Source: Undaria pinnatifida
Taxonomy: Eukaryota > Sar > Phaeophyceae > Laminariales > Alariaceae
DNA length: 64,000 bases
Assembly: GCA_012845835.1 (NCBI GenBank)
Contig: JABAKD010000013.1
Location: forward strand, 15,504,732-15,568,731
Direction of reading: 5' to 3'
The position numbers and the translations under genes were made by a program. Positions 41,711 to 52,394 of this stretch are shown here, piece by piece (within the stretch, counting starts at the first letter, position 1; the number at the start of each line of letters is the position of its first letter). Under the pieces are notes generated by a model. That model was not told where the DNA came from. It saw only the letters and a program-made list of their open reading frames with translations, and did no database searches.

Positions 41711-42592
41711 CGGGGCTATGATGTGTCTGGTCATTTCTCGGTGCAGGATGGTTGTGGGCTACGGATTGCATACACACCCGGGTCCTTAACATCCACCCTC
41801 GGGAAAGGCAACGCAGGTGATACCCCCAGACACTGGAGCTAAAGATTTATACTAACGATTCCTCAGACAGTATAGCCTGTAAAATCTGGGGGCTTTTGGG
41901 TTTCACTCTTTTAGAGCTAGGTACGGACTGGGTCTTGTCCGTACAACGTTCAAGGCATCCTTCCTTACTCACCCATTTTAGAACTCCACGCACATTCTTG
42001 GGGTTCTTGGGGATAAACGACTTGGGATTCGAGTGGCATTCCTCTCAGAGTAAGACGGTCAATAGTCCGCAGTACAAGGATTAACGGTTCGTGAACTTGT
42101 TTGGTGTATGCTTGTGGTCCCATTAGACACCCGCCTGACGTCAGATGGTCTGCACAGACAGACAGGTTTTCTCGTTTGAGCAGGTCGCCGGCATTCGCGA
42201 GAAACTTTCATGGGGCGGGGGCGGAATACAAAAGAAAGCGACAACACCGAAGGCGCCAAGAATAACACTGTAGTGGGCATGACGAGCAACGCTAAGCCAA
42301 AGGAAAGGTAAAACGCCCACAATCACATTGCAAGAAGGCTATTCAAGTACCAGGTATCAAGGACCAGGTACCAAGTACCAGGTATCAGGTATCAGGTATC
42401 TAGGTTTCATGCACCAGGCATCACCATATCACCAGGTATCACCAACCATGGAATGGCGACAATAACAACACCGCAGCACCTGTCATTAGCCAATAACACC
42501 GTCTATAGTCTATGACTGCACCCCCGTTTCGAGGACAAATTACATGGGTTTAGACTTTGATTTGTGTTTTTACGCAGTGTAGCTCAAAAAGT
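41711..42592. other. No gene recognised; TACCAGGTATC cluster at 42344-42445
   Basis: At 42344-42445 ACCAGGTAT, ACCAGGTACCAAG and variants occur about nine times in 100 bp. Elsewhere no supported frame is seen. The G-rich GGGGCGGGGGCGGAAT at 42212 is isolated. Confidence 0.45.
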
Positions 42593-43030
42593 TTATACTC
42601 GTAACCCAGAAAAATCCGACGCGTGTGAGAAGCGGCGACGGCACAATATCACCAGCGGGCTGCACCGACGGCACGGGATGATAACGATGTGAGGAAGTGA
42701 GAGGCGTACCGGTATTGTACATGCGTATGCGTGGCGTGAGGGAGAGATATTTTCCGTTCGTTTCGTTTTACGCTCATCGCTCGTGCTGATGCTTTTTTTG
42801 CGGCGATACTCGAATTCAAGATCACTACAACCCACGTATTTGCCGACGGCGTCATTTGTTACTTTCAGGTACCTGGTATACAGTATCGTATTATCACGCT
42901 CGCAGTCTCTCATTGGTGCGGCGCCTTGCCAGATGACGATATCGGCAGTAAAGAGGGACCCCGCACTATCGCCGGCTAGGGTGGCACTCTTTAGGACGAG
43001 CAAGGTCGTCACGAAGCGATTTTGACCACA
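42593..43030 (-). CDS. Candidate exon, unknown product
   Basis: After an acceptor-like CAGTTTAG, the minus strand is open from 43030 to a stop at 42593. The first 90 residues are convincingly protein-like, for example TLAGDSAGSLFTADIVIWQG, then YTRYLKVTNDAVGKYVGC and a basic EYRRKK stretch. After that the sequence becomes Arg/Ser-rich and may be intron. The reading frame starts with TGT in phase 0 and has no ATG in its first 30 codons, so upstream exons would be needed. No family is recognised. A TACCAGGTACC motif lies within the coding stretch. Confidence 0.38.
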   Translation of the reverse strand, partial: CGQNRFVTTLLVLKSATLAGDSAGSLFTADIVIWQGAAPMRDCERDNTILYTRYLKVTNDAVGKYVGCSDLEFEYRRKKSISTSDERKTKRTENISPSRHAYACTIPVRLSLPHIVIIPCRRCSPLVILCRRRFSHASDFSGLRV

Positions 43031-43401
43031 CTAAACTGGCACTCCGCAGTAAAGGACATATATATATACCGCACTAACAAGCTATAACAAGCTATAACAA
43101 GGGGCCACGACTGCTGTCGAGGGGATTAGTCCAGCCCGGAGTATGACTACTATTAATACTGCTGACATTTTTTCGGGTGCCCCGAAGGAAAAGCTGACGT
43201 TTTGTCTTTTTCCGTGTTCTCGTCGGATGCACGTCTGTCTGATTATCGCTATCTACAAAGGGCGGAGTGGTACAGTTTTTGGTGTGCGCACCAGACGTGA
43301 TAAGATTATTCGATGCTGGCCGATCGCTACAGACCGTGCTGGACCGCGTTTTCGTGTAAGATTTACACAGGCCTAAATATGCCATGGGACATGTGAAGCA
43401 A

Positions 43402-43563
43402 AAAAAAGGGAAAGGGAAAGGGAAAGGGAAAGGGAAAGGGAAAGGGAAAGGGAAAGGGAAAGGGAAAGGGAAAGGGAAAGGGAAAGGGAAAGGGAAAGGG
43501 AAAGGGAAAGGGAAAGGGAAAGGGAAACGGAAACGGAAAGGGAAAGGGAAAGGGAAACGGAAA
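43402..43563. repeat. (GGGAAA)n hexamer microsatellite
   Basis: About 26 units, nearly perfect, with three CGGAAA variants at the end. The Lys/Gly and Phe/Pro frames through it are artefacts. Confidence 0.95.
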
Positions 43564-44114
43564 ACGCGCATTATGAAGGATACAGAGCCGAAGTTTGGGC
43601 ACACTATTACGTTACACTAAAACCTACCGGTAATTGTCTGGCCTCAGCCAAGGCAACAGAAGGCTAACTCGAACTTGCTCTCCGCCAACGGACGGACGTG
43701 CTGCAGCATGCTGTCTCCGAGTACCTTTGCCACAGGCCGTACAGGGCAGCGTCGTTACGTTGTGTTTGCCGTTCCACAGTGTGTAGTATGATTTTTATTC
43801 TTCAACACCACAACCCGTACAGGACAGCACTACTACTGTTCTGTAAGAAGACCGCCGCAGACCGTACAAGGCAGTATAATGTCGGCCCTTCGCCAAGTAA
43901 CCCGGAGCAGAGGGTTAGGGATGATTTCTCAGTTGAGATAGGGTATGTTCCACACTAACTTCAGTATTACTGCTCTCGGAATTCTTGCTTCCCCCTTTTG
44001 TTTGTAGCTGTGCTTCTTGTAGTGCAGTAAAACTATTAATACTAATAATAGTATTATTGTTTATTACCACGTTATGGTGCATAGTAATAATATTAATAGT
44101 GTATTATTATGTGC
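43564..44114. other. No gene recognised; short spaced repeats
   Basis: CCGTACAGGGCAGC, CCGTACAGGACAGC and CCGTACAAGGCAG occur at 43737, 43818 and 43872. AT-rich TATTAATA phrases lie at 44030-44110. Confidence 0.4.
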
Positions 44115-44212
44115 TATAAGAAAAATGAAAATACACTCCAGCTGTGAAATCGAAGGCTTCGACGAAAATAATCTTTGCAAGCTGTGTGTGTTACTCCGAT
44201 CGCGCGTACTAC
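44115..44212 (-). mobile_element. MSFD element copy 9 (short, diverged, reverse)
   Basis: GAAAATACACTCCAGCTGTG, TTTGCAAGCTGTGTGTG and ACTCCGATCGCGCG are kept. The ATG is lost (ATTATTTTCG in its place), so no MSFD start remains. Confidence 0.62.
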
Positions 44213-45149
44213 TGGTTGTCGTATAGATCGGCGTGCATTACTATAATAGTGTGTTGCAGTGAATTTTATGTTTTATTGTTCTGTGTGAGACGACAAGATA
44301 TAACACCAGCCCGTCGTTCGTCTTTGATGCTTTCCACGCGCCTGACAACAAGGAGACATCAATCTCCGTTGTGTGTCTAAACTGAAAGCGGTCGGTTTTG
44401 TTCACTGAAATACATGCCATGCATAGTGTATGTTTCCTACAATTCACCCGAGAAAAAAATAATTTTCCTTCGTACAATTCACATCCACCCGAGAACGAAA
44501 GGGAGGGCCTATAAGTAGGTAGGCGTGGTGTGCTTGCATAACACAGCTTGCTTGCAAAGTTGTGTTTACACCATTCAATCGTTCGTACGCACATCTGAAG
44601 TTTTCAACTTTTTTATAATATATATAGTCTCATTACGTTTGGTGCCCACGCAGCAAAATTCAAAGAAAACTAATACGACGAACGATAGAATACGTCAGCT
44701 GTGAGTTTGACCACTCACGGAGTGGATAGTAATTGTCGATGCTCATACAAAGCATGTATTATGTGTTACACAAACGTCAGCTGTCGACCGATTGGCTATA
44801 CTAATGGTAGTCGCCGCTCAGCTTTGATAGGCTATTAGCACGCATAGGGCTGTCCTAGTTGAAGTTTTCTCACATACATTACGAGTCGCGCATTGCCGCA
44901 ACAACCCGCCGTCCGCATAGCCCGTCGATGGTCGCAAAACAGGCTGCTACCAATAAAACATGGAGGCTAAACAAAAGGGAGACTGGATCGTCAAACATAT
45001 GAATAAATAAATGTGTATGGAATTAATAAGCTCGCCCAGAGAAAATTGCGTGAAACAAAAAAGTAAACCACAGCAGTGTGCCACGAAACCTTCTGGTGCT
45101 TGTTAGCAGTAAATAGAGATCAGGCGCCCTTTTACTTTTTTTTTTTCCC
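44213..45149. other. No gene recognised
   Basis: 44690-44830 holds phrases loosely like the MSFD element (CAGCTGTGAG, GATGCTCATACAAAGC), perhaps a very old copy. The remainder is AT-rich. No supported gene is seen. Confidence 0.3.
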
Positions 45150-45262
45150 GGGGGGTAATATTTCACTCCAGAGTGACTGTGGAGCCTGTTTTTTGTTTCT
45201 GTGCGCACGGACTTGATCATACGAGAGCTAGTGAGAGAACAACAACCACAACAACCACAACA
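45150..45262 (+). mobile_element. Rep-A retroposon copy 5 (5'-truncated)
   Basis: CACTCCAGAGTGACTG, GCACGGACTTGATCATACGA and GTGAGAGAACAACAAC are followed by a long CAA/CAC-type tail to about 45320. 5' truncation with an extended tail supports retroposition. Confidence 0.55.
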
Positions 45263-45485
45263 ATCACCGCCACCACCACCACCACCACCACCATAATGAC
45301 GACGACGACAACAACATCAACAACAACAGGTGTCAACAGGGTCTGTTGACTAACCTGTTAACAGCAACAAACAGGTGTTAAGTTTGTCTAAATTTTCCGC
45401 TCTACTGCTACCGCGAGAGGTTAGGTGGCATGTAACATGTAACAAGTTAACATGCTAACATGGTTTTGATCGCGCAAAAAGGTTC

Positions 45486-45605
45486 AACATTGAATTTCCC
45501 ATTGCTCGTCGGTGTTTATCGATGTTTGCCAGCTCACGCTCTCTCGCTTTCGGTGACGGAAGATCAGATGTGGTGCTGCCGGGGTTCGAACCTCCAAGCT
45601 TCAGC
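45486..45605 (-). mobile_element. SINE-1-like fragment (diverged, reverse)
   Basis: CATTGCTCGTCGGTGTTTAT and CAGCTCACGCTCTCTCGCTTTC parallel the SINE-1 body. GCCGGGGTTCGAACCTCC is the reverse of a perfect B-box (GGTTCGAAC type). Only the region between body and B-box remains. Confidence 0.5.
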
Positions 45606-46127
45606 CAGAAAAAGCGTGACATAGCACAGCAGCCACTATTATTAGTATTAATAGTAGAAGTGTGGCAGTACAGGAGGCACAGACAGGGTAAAAATAATGG
45701 ATTTAGTGTGAATGTTGGAAAATTTCATGATATATATGAAGACAAGAAACACGCTACGTTATCATATTCCCCAGATTTATTGCTACTAACATAACGCTAC
45801 TACACTACAACTGTACACTACGTATACAAGTATAGTACTGTAGTACTGTAGTAGTATAGTACTGTATTAGTGTATAGCTTGCGCTGCCGGGGTAGTAACG
45901 AGGACCGTACCGCTGATAGGGACAGACAGCTCACGCTATCGCTATAGTGGGATCCGAAGGACGCGCCAGCTAGCGCTGGTTTGCGAAATCAACTGAGTTA
46001 AATCGACACACGACGCGTATGAAAATACGTGGAAGTGTGGTGAGCTTAAGCTCTGGTTTGCCCACCCCATCCGCCGGAGGATGAAGAAACAACAACAAAA
46101 AAACACTCTCGTCGTGGTAAGGCGAAA

Positions 46128-46286
46128 AGACAACAACAACAACAACAACAACAACAGCAACAACAACAACAACAACAACAACAAAAACAACAACAACAAC
46201 AACAAAAACAACAACAACAAAAACAACAACAACAACAACAAAAACAACAACAACAACAACAAAAACAACAACAACAACAACAACCG
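46128..46286. repeat. (CAA)n microsatellite with AAAAACAA interruptions
   Basis: Some 50 CAA units with five regularly placed CAAAAA variants. The Asn-rich, Val-rich, Cys-rich and Leu-rich frames here are artefacts of the repeat. Confidence 0.95.
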
Positions 46287-47715
46287 CAATCAAGATTGGC
46301 ATGTTCATTTATGTTGTGCATGGTACCACAGTATACTACTCCGCAGACTCAAGAGACAGGCGAAATGTTGAATGAGTTACTCAGATAATCTCAAGGGACA
46401 CCTCAACAACAAAATTGCAGTTAATAATCCTAACTTTTTCCCTTCTTTATTTCCAAGTAGGTTTCCCCACTACTCGAGTGGCTACGAGCAGTGTCATTTG
46501 TTAGTTGTTGTTGTTGTTGCTGTTGTTGTTGAGATGGTCGTTGAGCGCTGAAATAAAGCTCATCATGCGATATGACCTGGGATCTGGGAGCGCCAAAACT
46601 AAAAAATAAGTTGCATCAGCCACACACAGCGTTCTCAGAATATTGCATCGACGAATTAATGCGAGAAGAACAACTTAACGCTTAGAACAACATTTACAAC
46701 ACAATGAATGGAGATATCGAGCAGGCCAGTGTAAAACCGCAAAAAATAAGCGCGGATGTACAACCGAAATTCCCGCAATATCCTTCCTCCGGAGATCCGC
46801 ACACAGGTTCTTCCGTGGTAAGTTAGTGGATATAGTAGTTGGTGGAGTAGTTTACGAGAAACGAGGATGAAGAAACCATAAGTAATTACACATGATGTCA
46901 TGTACCCACAAGTATATACACCACGAACATATTTGGTGCGCTCAGCTCGAACTAGCCTATACCTTGGGAATCATTAAATAATGATTTAACCTAGTCGGGG
47001 ATTGGTTACTTTTATGTTTCTTGTGTTGGCCTCCGACAATGTACAAGGTAGTGACAGACCCACACCCATGGGGTGGGGATGAAGGCTGAGTGCGGCCTAA
47101 CCGTGTTAAAAGGGCATCCGCGTATTTTGGGGACATGCTATTTGCAGTTAGTGTGGGATAACGTGTGCAGTGAGTGCTGAAAACGGTTATTAAGGATTAA
47201 GAATTTAATATACATGACAGTGTATATGACAATATATATATATGTGCAATGAGAACCAGGAATCGTGGAGCAAGGGCAGCAGGTGGATCACTAGGTCGAC
47301 ACTAAGGCGGACGATGCTATCATTAACCATATATATGGCTACAGAAAGGAGGTAGAGGCCGTGCATAAAATTATTCAATATAGGCTCCTTTCCTGTGGAG
47401 TTCCCTTGTTTTTTTTCTACTTTCGATGAATATGTTGCTATTATGACATTAATTGTACCAATTCAGTTACTATTAGTTGTCGACGCCGAAGCTTATGCTC
47501 TGCACATTGTCGGATGAGAAACATACTTCTATTACATGATATTACATGCTATTACATGCTATTAATAAGAGTATATTACAGCGTATATTATGCAATATGG
47601 TCACTGCACAGCTCGGTGATAATGGCGTATCTCTAATGAAAGTACATACATAGTGCGTGCGGCATCTGACGATCAAGCCTGGACCTCGGATCTATACTCT
47701 AGGGTCGCAATCCCT
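46287..47715. other. No gene recognised
   Basis: A second short (TTG)n run lies at 46506-46530. Otherwise the sequence is unremarkable and AT-rich, with TATATATATATG near 47235 and TATTACATGCTATTACATGC near 47530. No supported frame is seen. Confidence 0.4.
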
Positions 47716-47794
47716 TAAATTAGTCATCTTAAATTAGTCATCTTAAATTGGTCACCTTAAATTAGTCACCTTAGATTAGTCACCTCAAATTAGT
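47716..47794. repeat. 14-bp minisatellite (TTAAATTAGTCACC), interrupted by the hAT element
   Basis: About six units precede the transposon and three more follow it at 49441-49492. Removing the transposon and one copy of its 8-bp target duplication restores the register of the repeat. The minisatellite was therefore the target. Confidence 0.85.
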
Positions 47795-49440
47795 CAGGGC
47801 TTTTCACGGGTCATGACCCGACCCGCGGGTCGGGTCAAGGGGGTTTCAAAATCTCGCGGGTCGGGTCGGGTCGGGTCAAGAGGTTTTCAAAATCTCGCGG
47901 GTCGGGTCGGGTCATGACCCGCGAGATACGGGTCACTTCGCGGGTCAAGCCATAATGACCCGTGAGTTGTTTTGGGCTGACCCGCGGGTCAAACCCGCGG
48001 ATCTAGCCGGCGGATCCGCCTTTTTCAAACTTACAGCTGAGAGCCACGTTGATGCCGTGCAGGCGTCCCGCGGGTCAGGCCCGCGGGTCCGCCAATAAAA
48101 TACAAACATTATTTTTTCGGCTTCCTGCCTCCCTCGTGCCGATGCTCCGATCATATGTCATCACAGCGTGCAGAACAATCACCAGGCAGTACCCCTCGCT
48201 ACTCGTACCAAGGCATACGGCAGTGTGACGGGAATCCTGTTCCTACTGAAGCCGCAACAACAACAACAGCAGTAATATTACGGTCATACCAGTACGAAAT
48301 GTCACCAAACAAACGTAAAAAGGCAAGGAAGGACAGTCGTCGTCGAAGCAGCAGCAGCAGCACTGGCAGCAGCAAGCACCAGCAGCAGACGCCGGATTCT
48401 CGCGGATCGCAGCCCCTGCTGACAGACCCACCGCCCCAGTTGTGGGCTTGCTGCCGGAGGCGGCTCAGCTAGGCTGCTTGCCGGGGCTGGAGATTGCACA
48501 GATAGAAGATAGATACAGCAGTGGTAGTAGTAGTAGACTACTAAGTAGTAGTAGCTAGCTCAAGAATTATCATACCAGCACGAAATGTGACTAAACGTAA
48601 AAAAGCAAGAAGAAGAGCAGCCGTTGTCGAAGCAGCAGCAGCAGCAAGCAGCAGCAGCAGCAGCAGCAAGCAGCAGCAGCAGCAGCAGCAGCGGCAGCAG
48701 CACCCTGGCAGCAGCAAGCACCAGCAGCAGACAACGCATCCTCGCGGATCGCAGCCCTTGCTGGCAGGTCCACTGCCCCAATTGTGGGCTTGCTGCCGGA
48801 GGCGGCTCAGCTAGGCTGCTTGCCGGGGCCGGAGATTGCACTTACTTGTAAACAAGTTTTATAACTAGCTTGCTCGTCGGGTCGCTCGTCGGGTCGACCT
48901 GGTGGTCTAACGGTACGGGCATGTCCATGCATGTGGGTTGCGGATTATTTCCTATTTCTCGCGCGCACACCACATAGCATAATCATCAGCAGCAGCAGCT
49001 GCAAACAATGCCGGTAAAAAACGCAGAGAACACGACATATTGGGAAAAGTACGAGGGACCAAGGACCAACCAACCGACCGAGGTATACATGCTTTGACCC
49101 GTGACTTTTTGACTTTGACCCGTGAGAAATGTCACGGGTCAAGTTAACGTGACCCGCCAGACGACCCGAATCTCGCGGGTCACTCGGATTGTCGCGGGTC
49201 GGGTCGGGTCGGGTCAGGACGATTACAAAATCTCGCGGGTCGGGTCGGGTCGGGTCAAGACGTCTCGAAAATCTCGCGGGTCGGGTCGGGTCGGGTCAAG
49301 ACGTCTCGAAAATCTCGCGGGTCGGGTCGGGTCGGGTCAAGACGTCTCAAAAATCTCGCGGGTCGGGTCGGGTCAGCTGACCCGACCCGACCCGACCCGA
49401 CCCGACCCGCGAGATTTGACCCGACCCGTGAAAAGCCCTG
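47795..49440. mobile_element. Non-autonomous hAT-type DNA transposon, 1646 bp
   Basis: Perfect 18-bp terminal inverted repeats (CAGGGCTTTTCACGGGTC at 47795-47812 and its complement at 49423-49440) are flanked by an exact 8-bp direct repeat, AAATTAGT (47787-47794 and 49441-49448). CAGGG ends and an 8-bp target duplication are hallmarks of the hAT superfamily. Subterminal regions are dense in GGGTC/GACCC; at 49185-49375 they form four units of about 44 bp (CTCGCGGGTCGGGTC). The centre (48290-48510 and 48570-48850) is an internal direct duplication of about 280 bp with GCA microsatellite expansion. A plus frame of 105 codons at 48155-48472 is Ser/Gln-rich and partly microsatellite. No transposase, BED finger or dimerisation domain is seen, so movement would depend on enzyme from elsewhere. 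Confidence 0.82.
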
Positions 49441-49527
49441 AAATTAGTCACCTTAAATTAGTCACCTTTAGTCACCTTTAGTCAGTCTGAGTGCTGCCCC
49501 AAACAGGCGGGGTAAAGGGGTTGGCTT

Positions 49528-49639
49528 ATGCTTGCGGACAAGTCTGATTTACTATGTGGCATTTATGTGTGTGACGGTAGCATCTTCGGAGATGCTGTGA
49601 AACTCATTCATTGGTTCCCGAAAGCGCCACTTTGGGGTC
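49528..49639 (+). CDS. Possible first exon, unknown product
   Basis: An ATG at 49528 opens a protein-like stretch (MLADKSDLLCGIYVCDGSIF and on to HWFPKAPLWG) that runs into the ATACCGT microsatellite. A GT at the microsatellite start (CTC then GTATAC) might be a donor. It lies just downstream of the hAT insertion and upstream of the exon at 50024 on the same strand, so the two could belong together, but phase was not testable. No domain is recognised. Confidence 0.22.
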
Positions 49640-49748
49640 TCGTATACCGTATACCGTATCCCATATACCCTATAATACCGTATACCGTGTACCGTATACC
49701 ATGTACCGTATACCGTATACCGTACACCGTATACTGTGTATCATGTAC
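49640..49748. repeat. (ATACCGT)n heptamer microsatellite
   Basis: About fourteen units of TATACCG or a close variant (TGTACCG, TACACCG). Confidence 0.85.
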
Positions 49749-50023
49749 CTGGAATGATCGGTGTGAACAGAGAGCATTTCCCCACCGACTGGTCCGTACG
49801 ATAATTTAGACATTTATTTATGTTTTTCTGAACCTTCTTCTTTTCCCATCGTGATGCCGGCACAGGTGTCGAGACTCTTCTCCCCGTGACCGAGCTAATT
49901 ATCCTCGTGACCGAGCCCAGGCAGCCTGCACCCCGGTGTACTGTTTACCCCATTATGCTATTAACAGCAGTGTACCTGCTAGTATGATCGACACAACCGG
50001 TGGTTGGGGTACAGGCAGGCTCG

Positions 50024-50224
50024 CGGGGACAGACGTCACGAGGGAAGAAGAATAAGGTTGACTATGCCCAGGGAAACAGACCCAGGAGTGTCGCCACCCC
50101 TCCCCCAGAGCTATTTCCGCAGACCAGAGGCAAGGCATTGCCGCAGGCATCTGCAGCACCCCCGCTCAGCGTAACTGTGGCGAGGAGCGACTCGCGTACG
50201 AAGCAACGATCGAGTCGGCCCTAA
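50024..50224 (+). CDS. Candidate last exon, basic unknown protein
   Basis: TTGGGGTACAG ends at 50023. The following plus frame runs to a stop at 50224 and encodes about 66 residues that are basic and Pro/Ser-rich (SRGKKNKVDYAQGNRPRS, then ATPPPELFPQTRGKALPQAS, ending TKQRSSRP). This looks like a disordered C-terminal tail. No domain is recognised. The minus strand over the same stretch also has an open frame, but it is less protein-like. The exon at 49528 is a possible partner. Confidence 0.33.
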   Translation, partial: RGQTSRGKKNKVDYAQGNRPRSVATPPPELFPQTRGKALPQASAAPPLSVTVARSDSRTKQRSSRP

Positions 50225-50373
50225 TCATCGAAATATATTTTCTGATGTTGAGGATTTTGCGACAAAGGTCGTCAGTGCTCTCAGAAGTTTCGAAAGCGGG
50301 AGAACATGACGGACCGAGCAGATGCTTTATTTTTCCCCATCATCCGCCGGAGGATAATAAAATAAAAAATAAA

Positions 50374-50760
50374 AGTTACAAGGCTTAGTTTGGGTAAGCT
50401 CTTGGTTAACCTTTCGCAAGTAAGTGGTTAAACAGACTATTAATAATACCCCACTAATACCCCACTAATAATGGCGTCATCAACAGACCAGGGCTTTTGG
50501 GGTCGTGGGTTCGAATCCCACCATCCGCAATAATACTGTAATAAACTTTTCAGACTTTCCCCATGTCGAACTTGAAAATACTCTGCCCGGTATACCCAGG
50601 AAATGAAACCGCTCGGATATTGGCATGTCCGCCCGTATATCTGGCCGACCTGCTATCCCGTCGTTTCAGGGGGGGGGGATGTTATAAGGCTTAGTTTGGG
50701 TAAGCTATTGGTCATCACCTTTTTTTGCAAGTAGTCAAACGTGTTAGAGATGCTACTTAC
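50374..50760 (+). mobile_element. TRIM-like LTR miniature, copy 1 (diverged)
   Basis: The 5' repeat starts GTTACAAGGCTTAGTTTGGG and runs to about 50470. The internal part starts ATGGCGTCATCAACAGACC and includes a perfect T-arm-like stem GTGGG-TTCGAAT-CCCAC (50505-50521). A purine tract of nine or more G precedes the 3' repeat TGTTATAAGGCTTAG at 50680. The two terminal repeats have diverged from each other, so this is an old insertion. Compare 52022-52394. Confidence 0.7.
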
Positions 50761-51562
50761 TTGTCAGTATAACCATCACGTTGTTGTTACTTGACATCAC
50801 TTTAAAAAGTCATCTGGTATACATTGCGAGTTAGTTGCTATTCATATTATTAATAATATTATAGCACGACAGACAGTACTCAGTCTGGTAGTTAACAGTT
50901 GTCGTTTATCGATACAATACGTGGCAAGCACAAGTCTCAGCAGCAAAAATATCTTGGATACATGATACGCAGCAGTTTACAGGCTAATCACATCCACATA
51001 CATCTGGTACATGTAATACGTACTGAGTACACGTTGAGAGGGACTCGTAGGCAGTCTAAGGTATCTCTCGTGGAACCGGTATCAAGATATTCAAGATACG
51101 AGTTAGTTGTTGATGAAGTAAGAAGATAGGCTACATAGGGTCATATGATCACATAATACCCTGAGATACGAGTTGTTAAACAACAAGGCTGTAGGATCTC
51201 GCCTTGGGGTCTTTTGCTTCTTGGGGTCATATCGTAGCTTGTTTTTTGTTTTGTATATCCGTATCCTGGAATTATATCGGTCGGTACCGTTGTTCAAGGG
51301 TCCATTTCAAAGGTCCTTTTTTTCTTCTTGTTTGCAACGGATTTTGAGGGTCCTTATCTTTGAGCTACGAGCGGCGCACAGGCGTATCGCTCATATGTAT
51401 GTGCTCACTCCTTTTCGCTCACCATCAGCTCTCATCTGCTGAGCAAATTAACCATCAACCAGCATATTATCGGGGTCGCCGAACAACATCTTCTCTGCTA
51501 GAGCTCTCTGCTCGTTTACAGGCTCACCCAACCGTGGCCTTCGTTTGCCTCAAATCATATAT
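50761..51562. other. No gene recognised
   Basis: TTATTAATAATATTATAGC near 50845 is AT-rich. A plus frame at 51173-51442 is Phe/Leu/Arg-rich and unsupported. No other structure is seen. Confidence 0.35.
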
Positions 51563-51682
51563 GAACACACACAACAACCCGTAATACGCGCGATCGAAGT
51601 ATCACACAGCTTGCAAAGATGACTTTCGACAAAATATTCGATCTCACAGCTGGATGGAGTGTATTTTAGTTTTTATAATATA
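51563..51682 (+). mobile_element. MSFD element copy 10
   Basis: GTAATACGCGCGATCGAAGT precedes an ATG at 51619 reading MTFDKIFDLTAG. A 4-bp insertion in the CAGCTGGAG section then breaks the frame. The AT-rich end TTTTTATAATATA is kept. The insertion is at the same point as the 7-bp insertion in copy 12. Confidence 0.68.
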
Positions 51683-52021
51683 GGCTGTGTATTCATCGCG
51701 TCATCAGAAAGCGAGCCTACGAGCGTACACCAGCTAAGAGCTGATACACGCCACATGCCATCTCAAATATAAGAGGGTTTATTAAAACGGACTAATACCC
51801 CGCTAATAATGGCAAGTAAGTATCTAATAAAAATATTTCGAGCATTATTTACTCTAACAATTAGTCTACATATTTACAATAATAATTACATTGTTTCGGG
51901 TTTCCTTTTTGGTTTTAAGTTTTCAATACTCTACATAGGTTGCTCCATTCTGGTTTTCCGTTTTCCTCTCTCTTCCTGTGGCCTGTCTTTTAGCGATCTG
52001 CTTTATTAGTGAATAGCCCTA

Positions 52022-52394
52022 TGTTATAAGGCTTAGTTTGGGTAAGCTATTGGTTAACCAGTTGCAAGTGGTCAAACGGACTAATACCCCACTAATTCCT
52101 TAACAAATGGCGTCGTCGACAGACCATGGGTTTTTGGGTCGTGGGTTCGATCCCCACCATCCACAATAATAAACTTTTCAGATTTTCCCCATGTCGAACT
52201 TGAAAAATACTCTTCCTGGTATCCCCAGGAAATGAAACGGCTTGGATATTGACAGAGGTCCGCCGTATATCCGGCCGACCTGCTATCCCGCCGTTTCAGG
52301 GGGGGGAGAGTGTTATAAGGCTTAGTTTGGGTAAGCTATTGGTTAACCAGTTGCAAGTGGTCAAACGGACTAATACCCCACTAATTCCTTAACA
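52022..52394 (+). mobile_element. TRIM-like LTR miniature, copy 2 (intact, 373 bp)
   Basis: Two identical 84-bp terminal repeats (52022-52105 and 52311-52394) start TG and end CA. The flanks carry a 4-bp direct repeat, CCTA, on each side. Two bases after the 5' repeat, TGGCGTCGTCGACAG is placed like a primer-binding site starting TGG. A purine tract (AGGGGGGGGAGAG) abuts the 3' repeat. These are LTR-retrotransposon hallmarks in a body with no coding capacity, which defines a TRIM. The internal region also holds a tRNA-like T-arm, GTGGG-TTCGATC-CCCAC (52141-52157), with CATCC after it. LTR identity implies a recent insertion. Mobilisation would need enzymes from another element. Confidence 0.85.

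Noticed and set aside
43384-43620. Lys/Gly and Phe/Pro repeat proteins over the hexamer tract
   Set aside because: They are translations of (GGGAAA)n in each direction; the frame is open only because the repeat lacks stops.
45942-46371. Leu-, Val-, Cys- and Asn-rich proteins over 46.1-46.3 kb
   Set aside because: All are readings of one (CAA)n microsatellite.
52141-52157. Intact tRNA gene in the TRIM-like element
   Set aside because: Only the T-arm and part of the acceptor are tRNA-like; no D-arm or matching 5' acceptor lies at the right distance.
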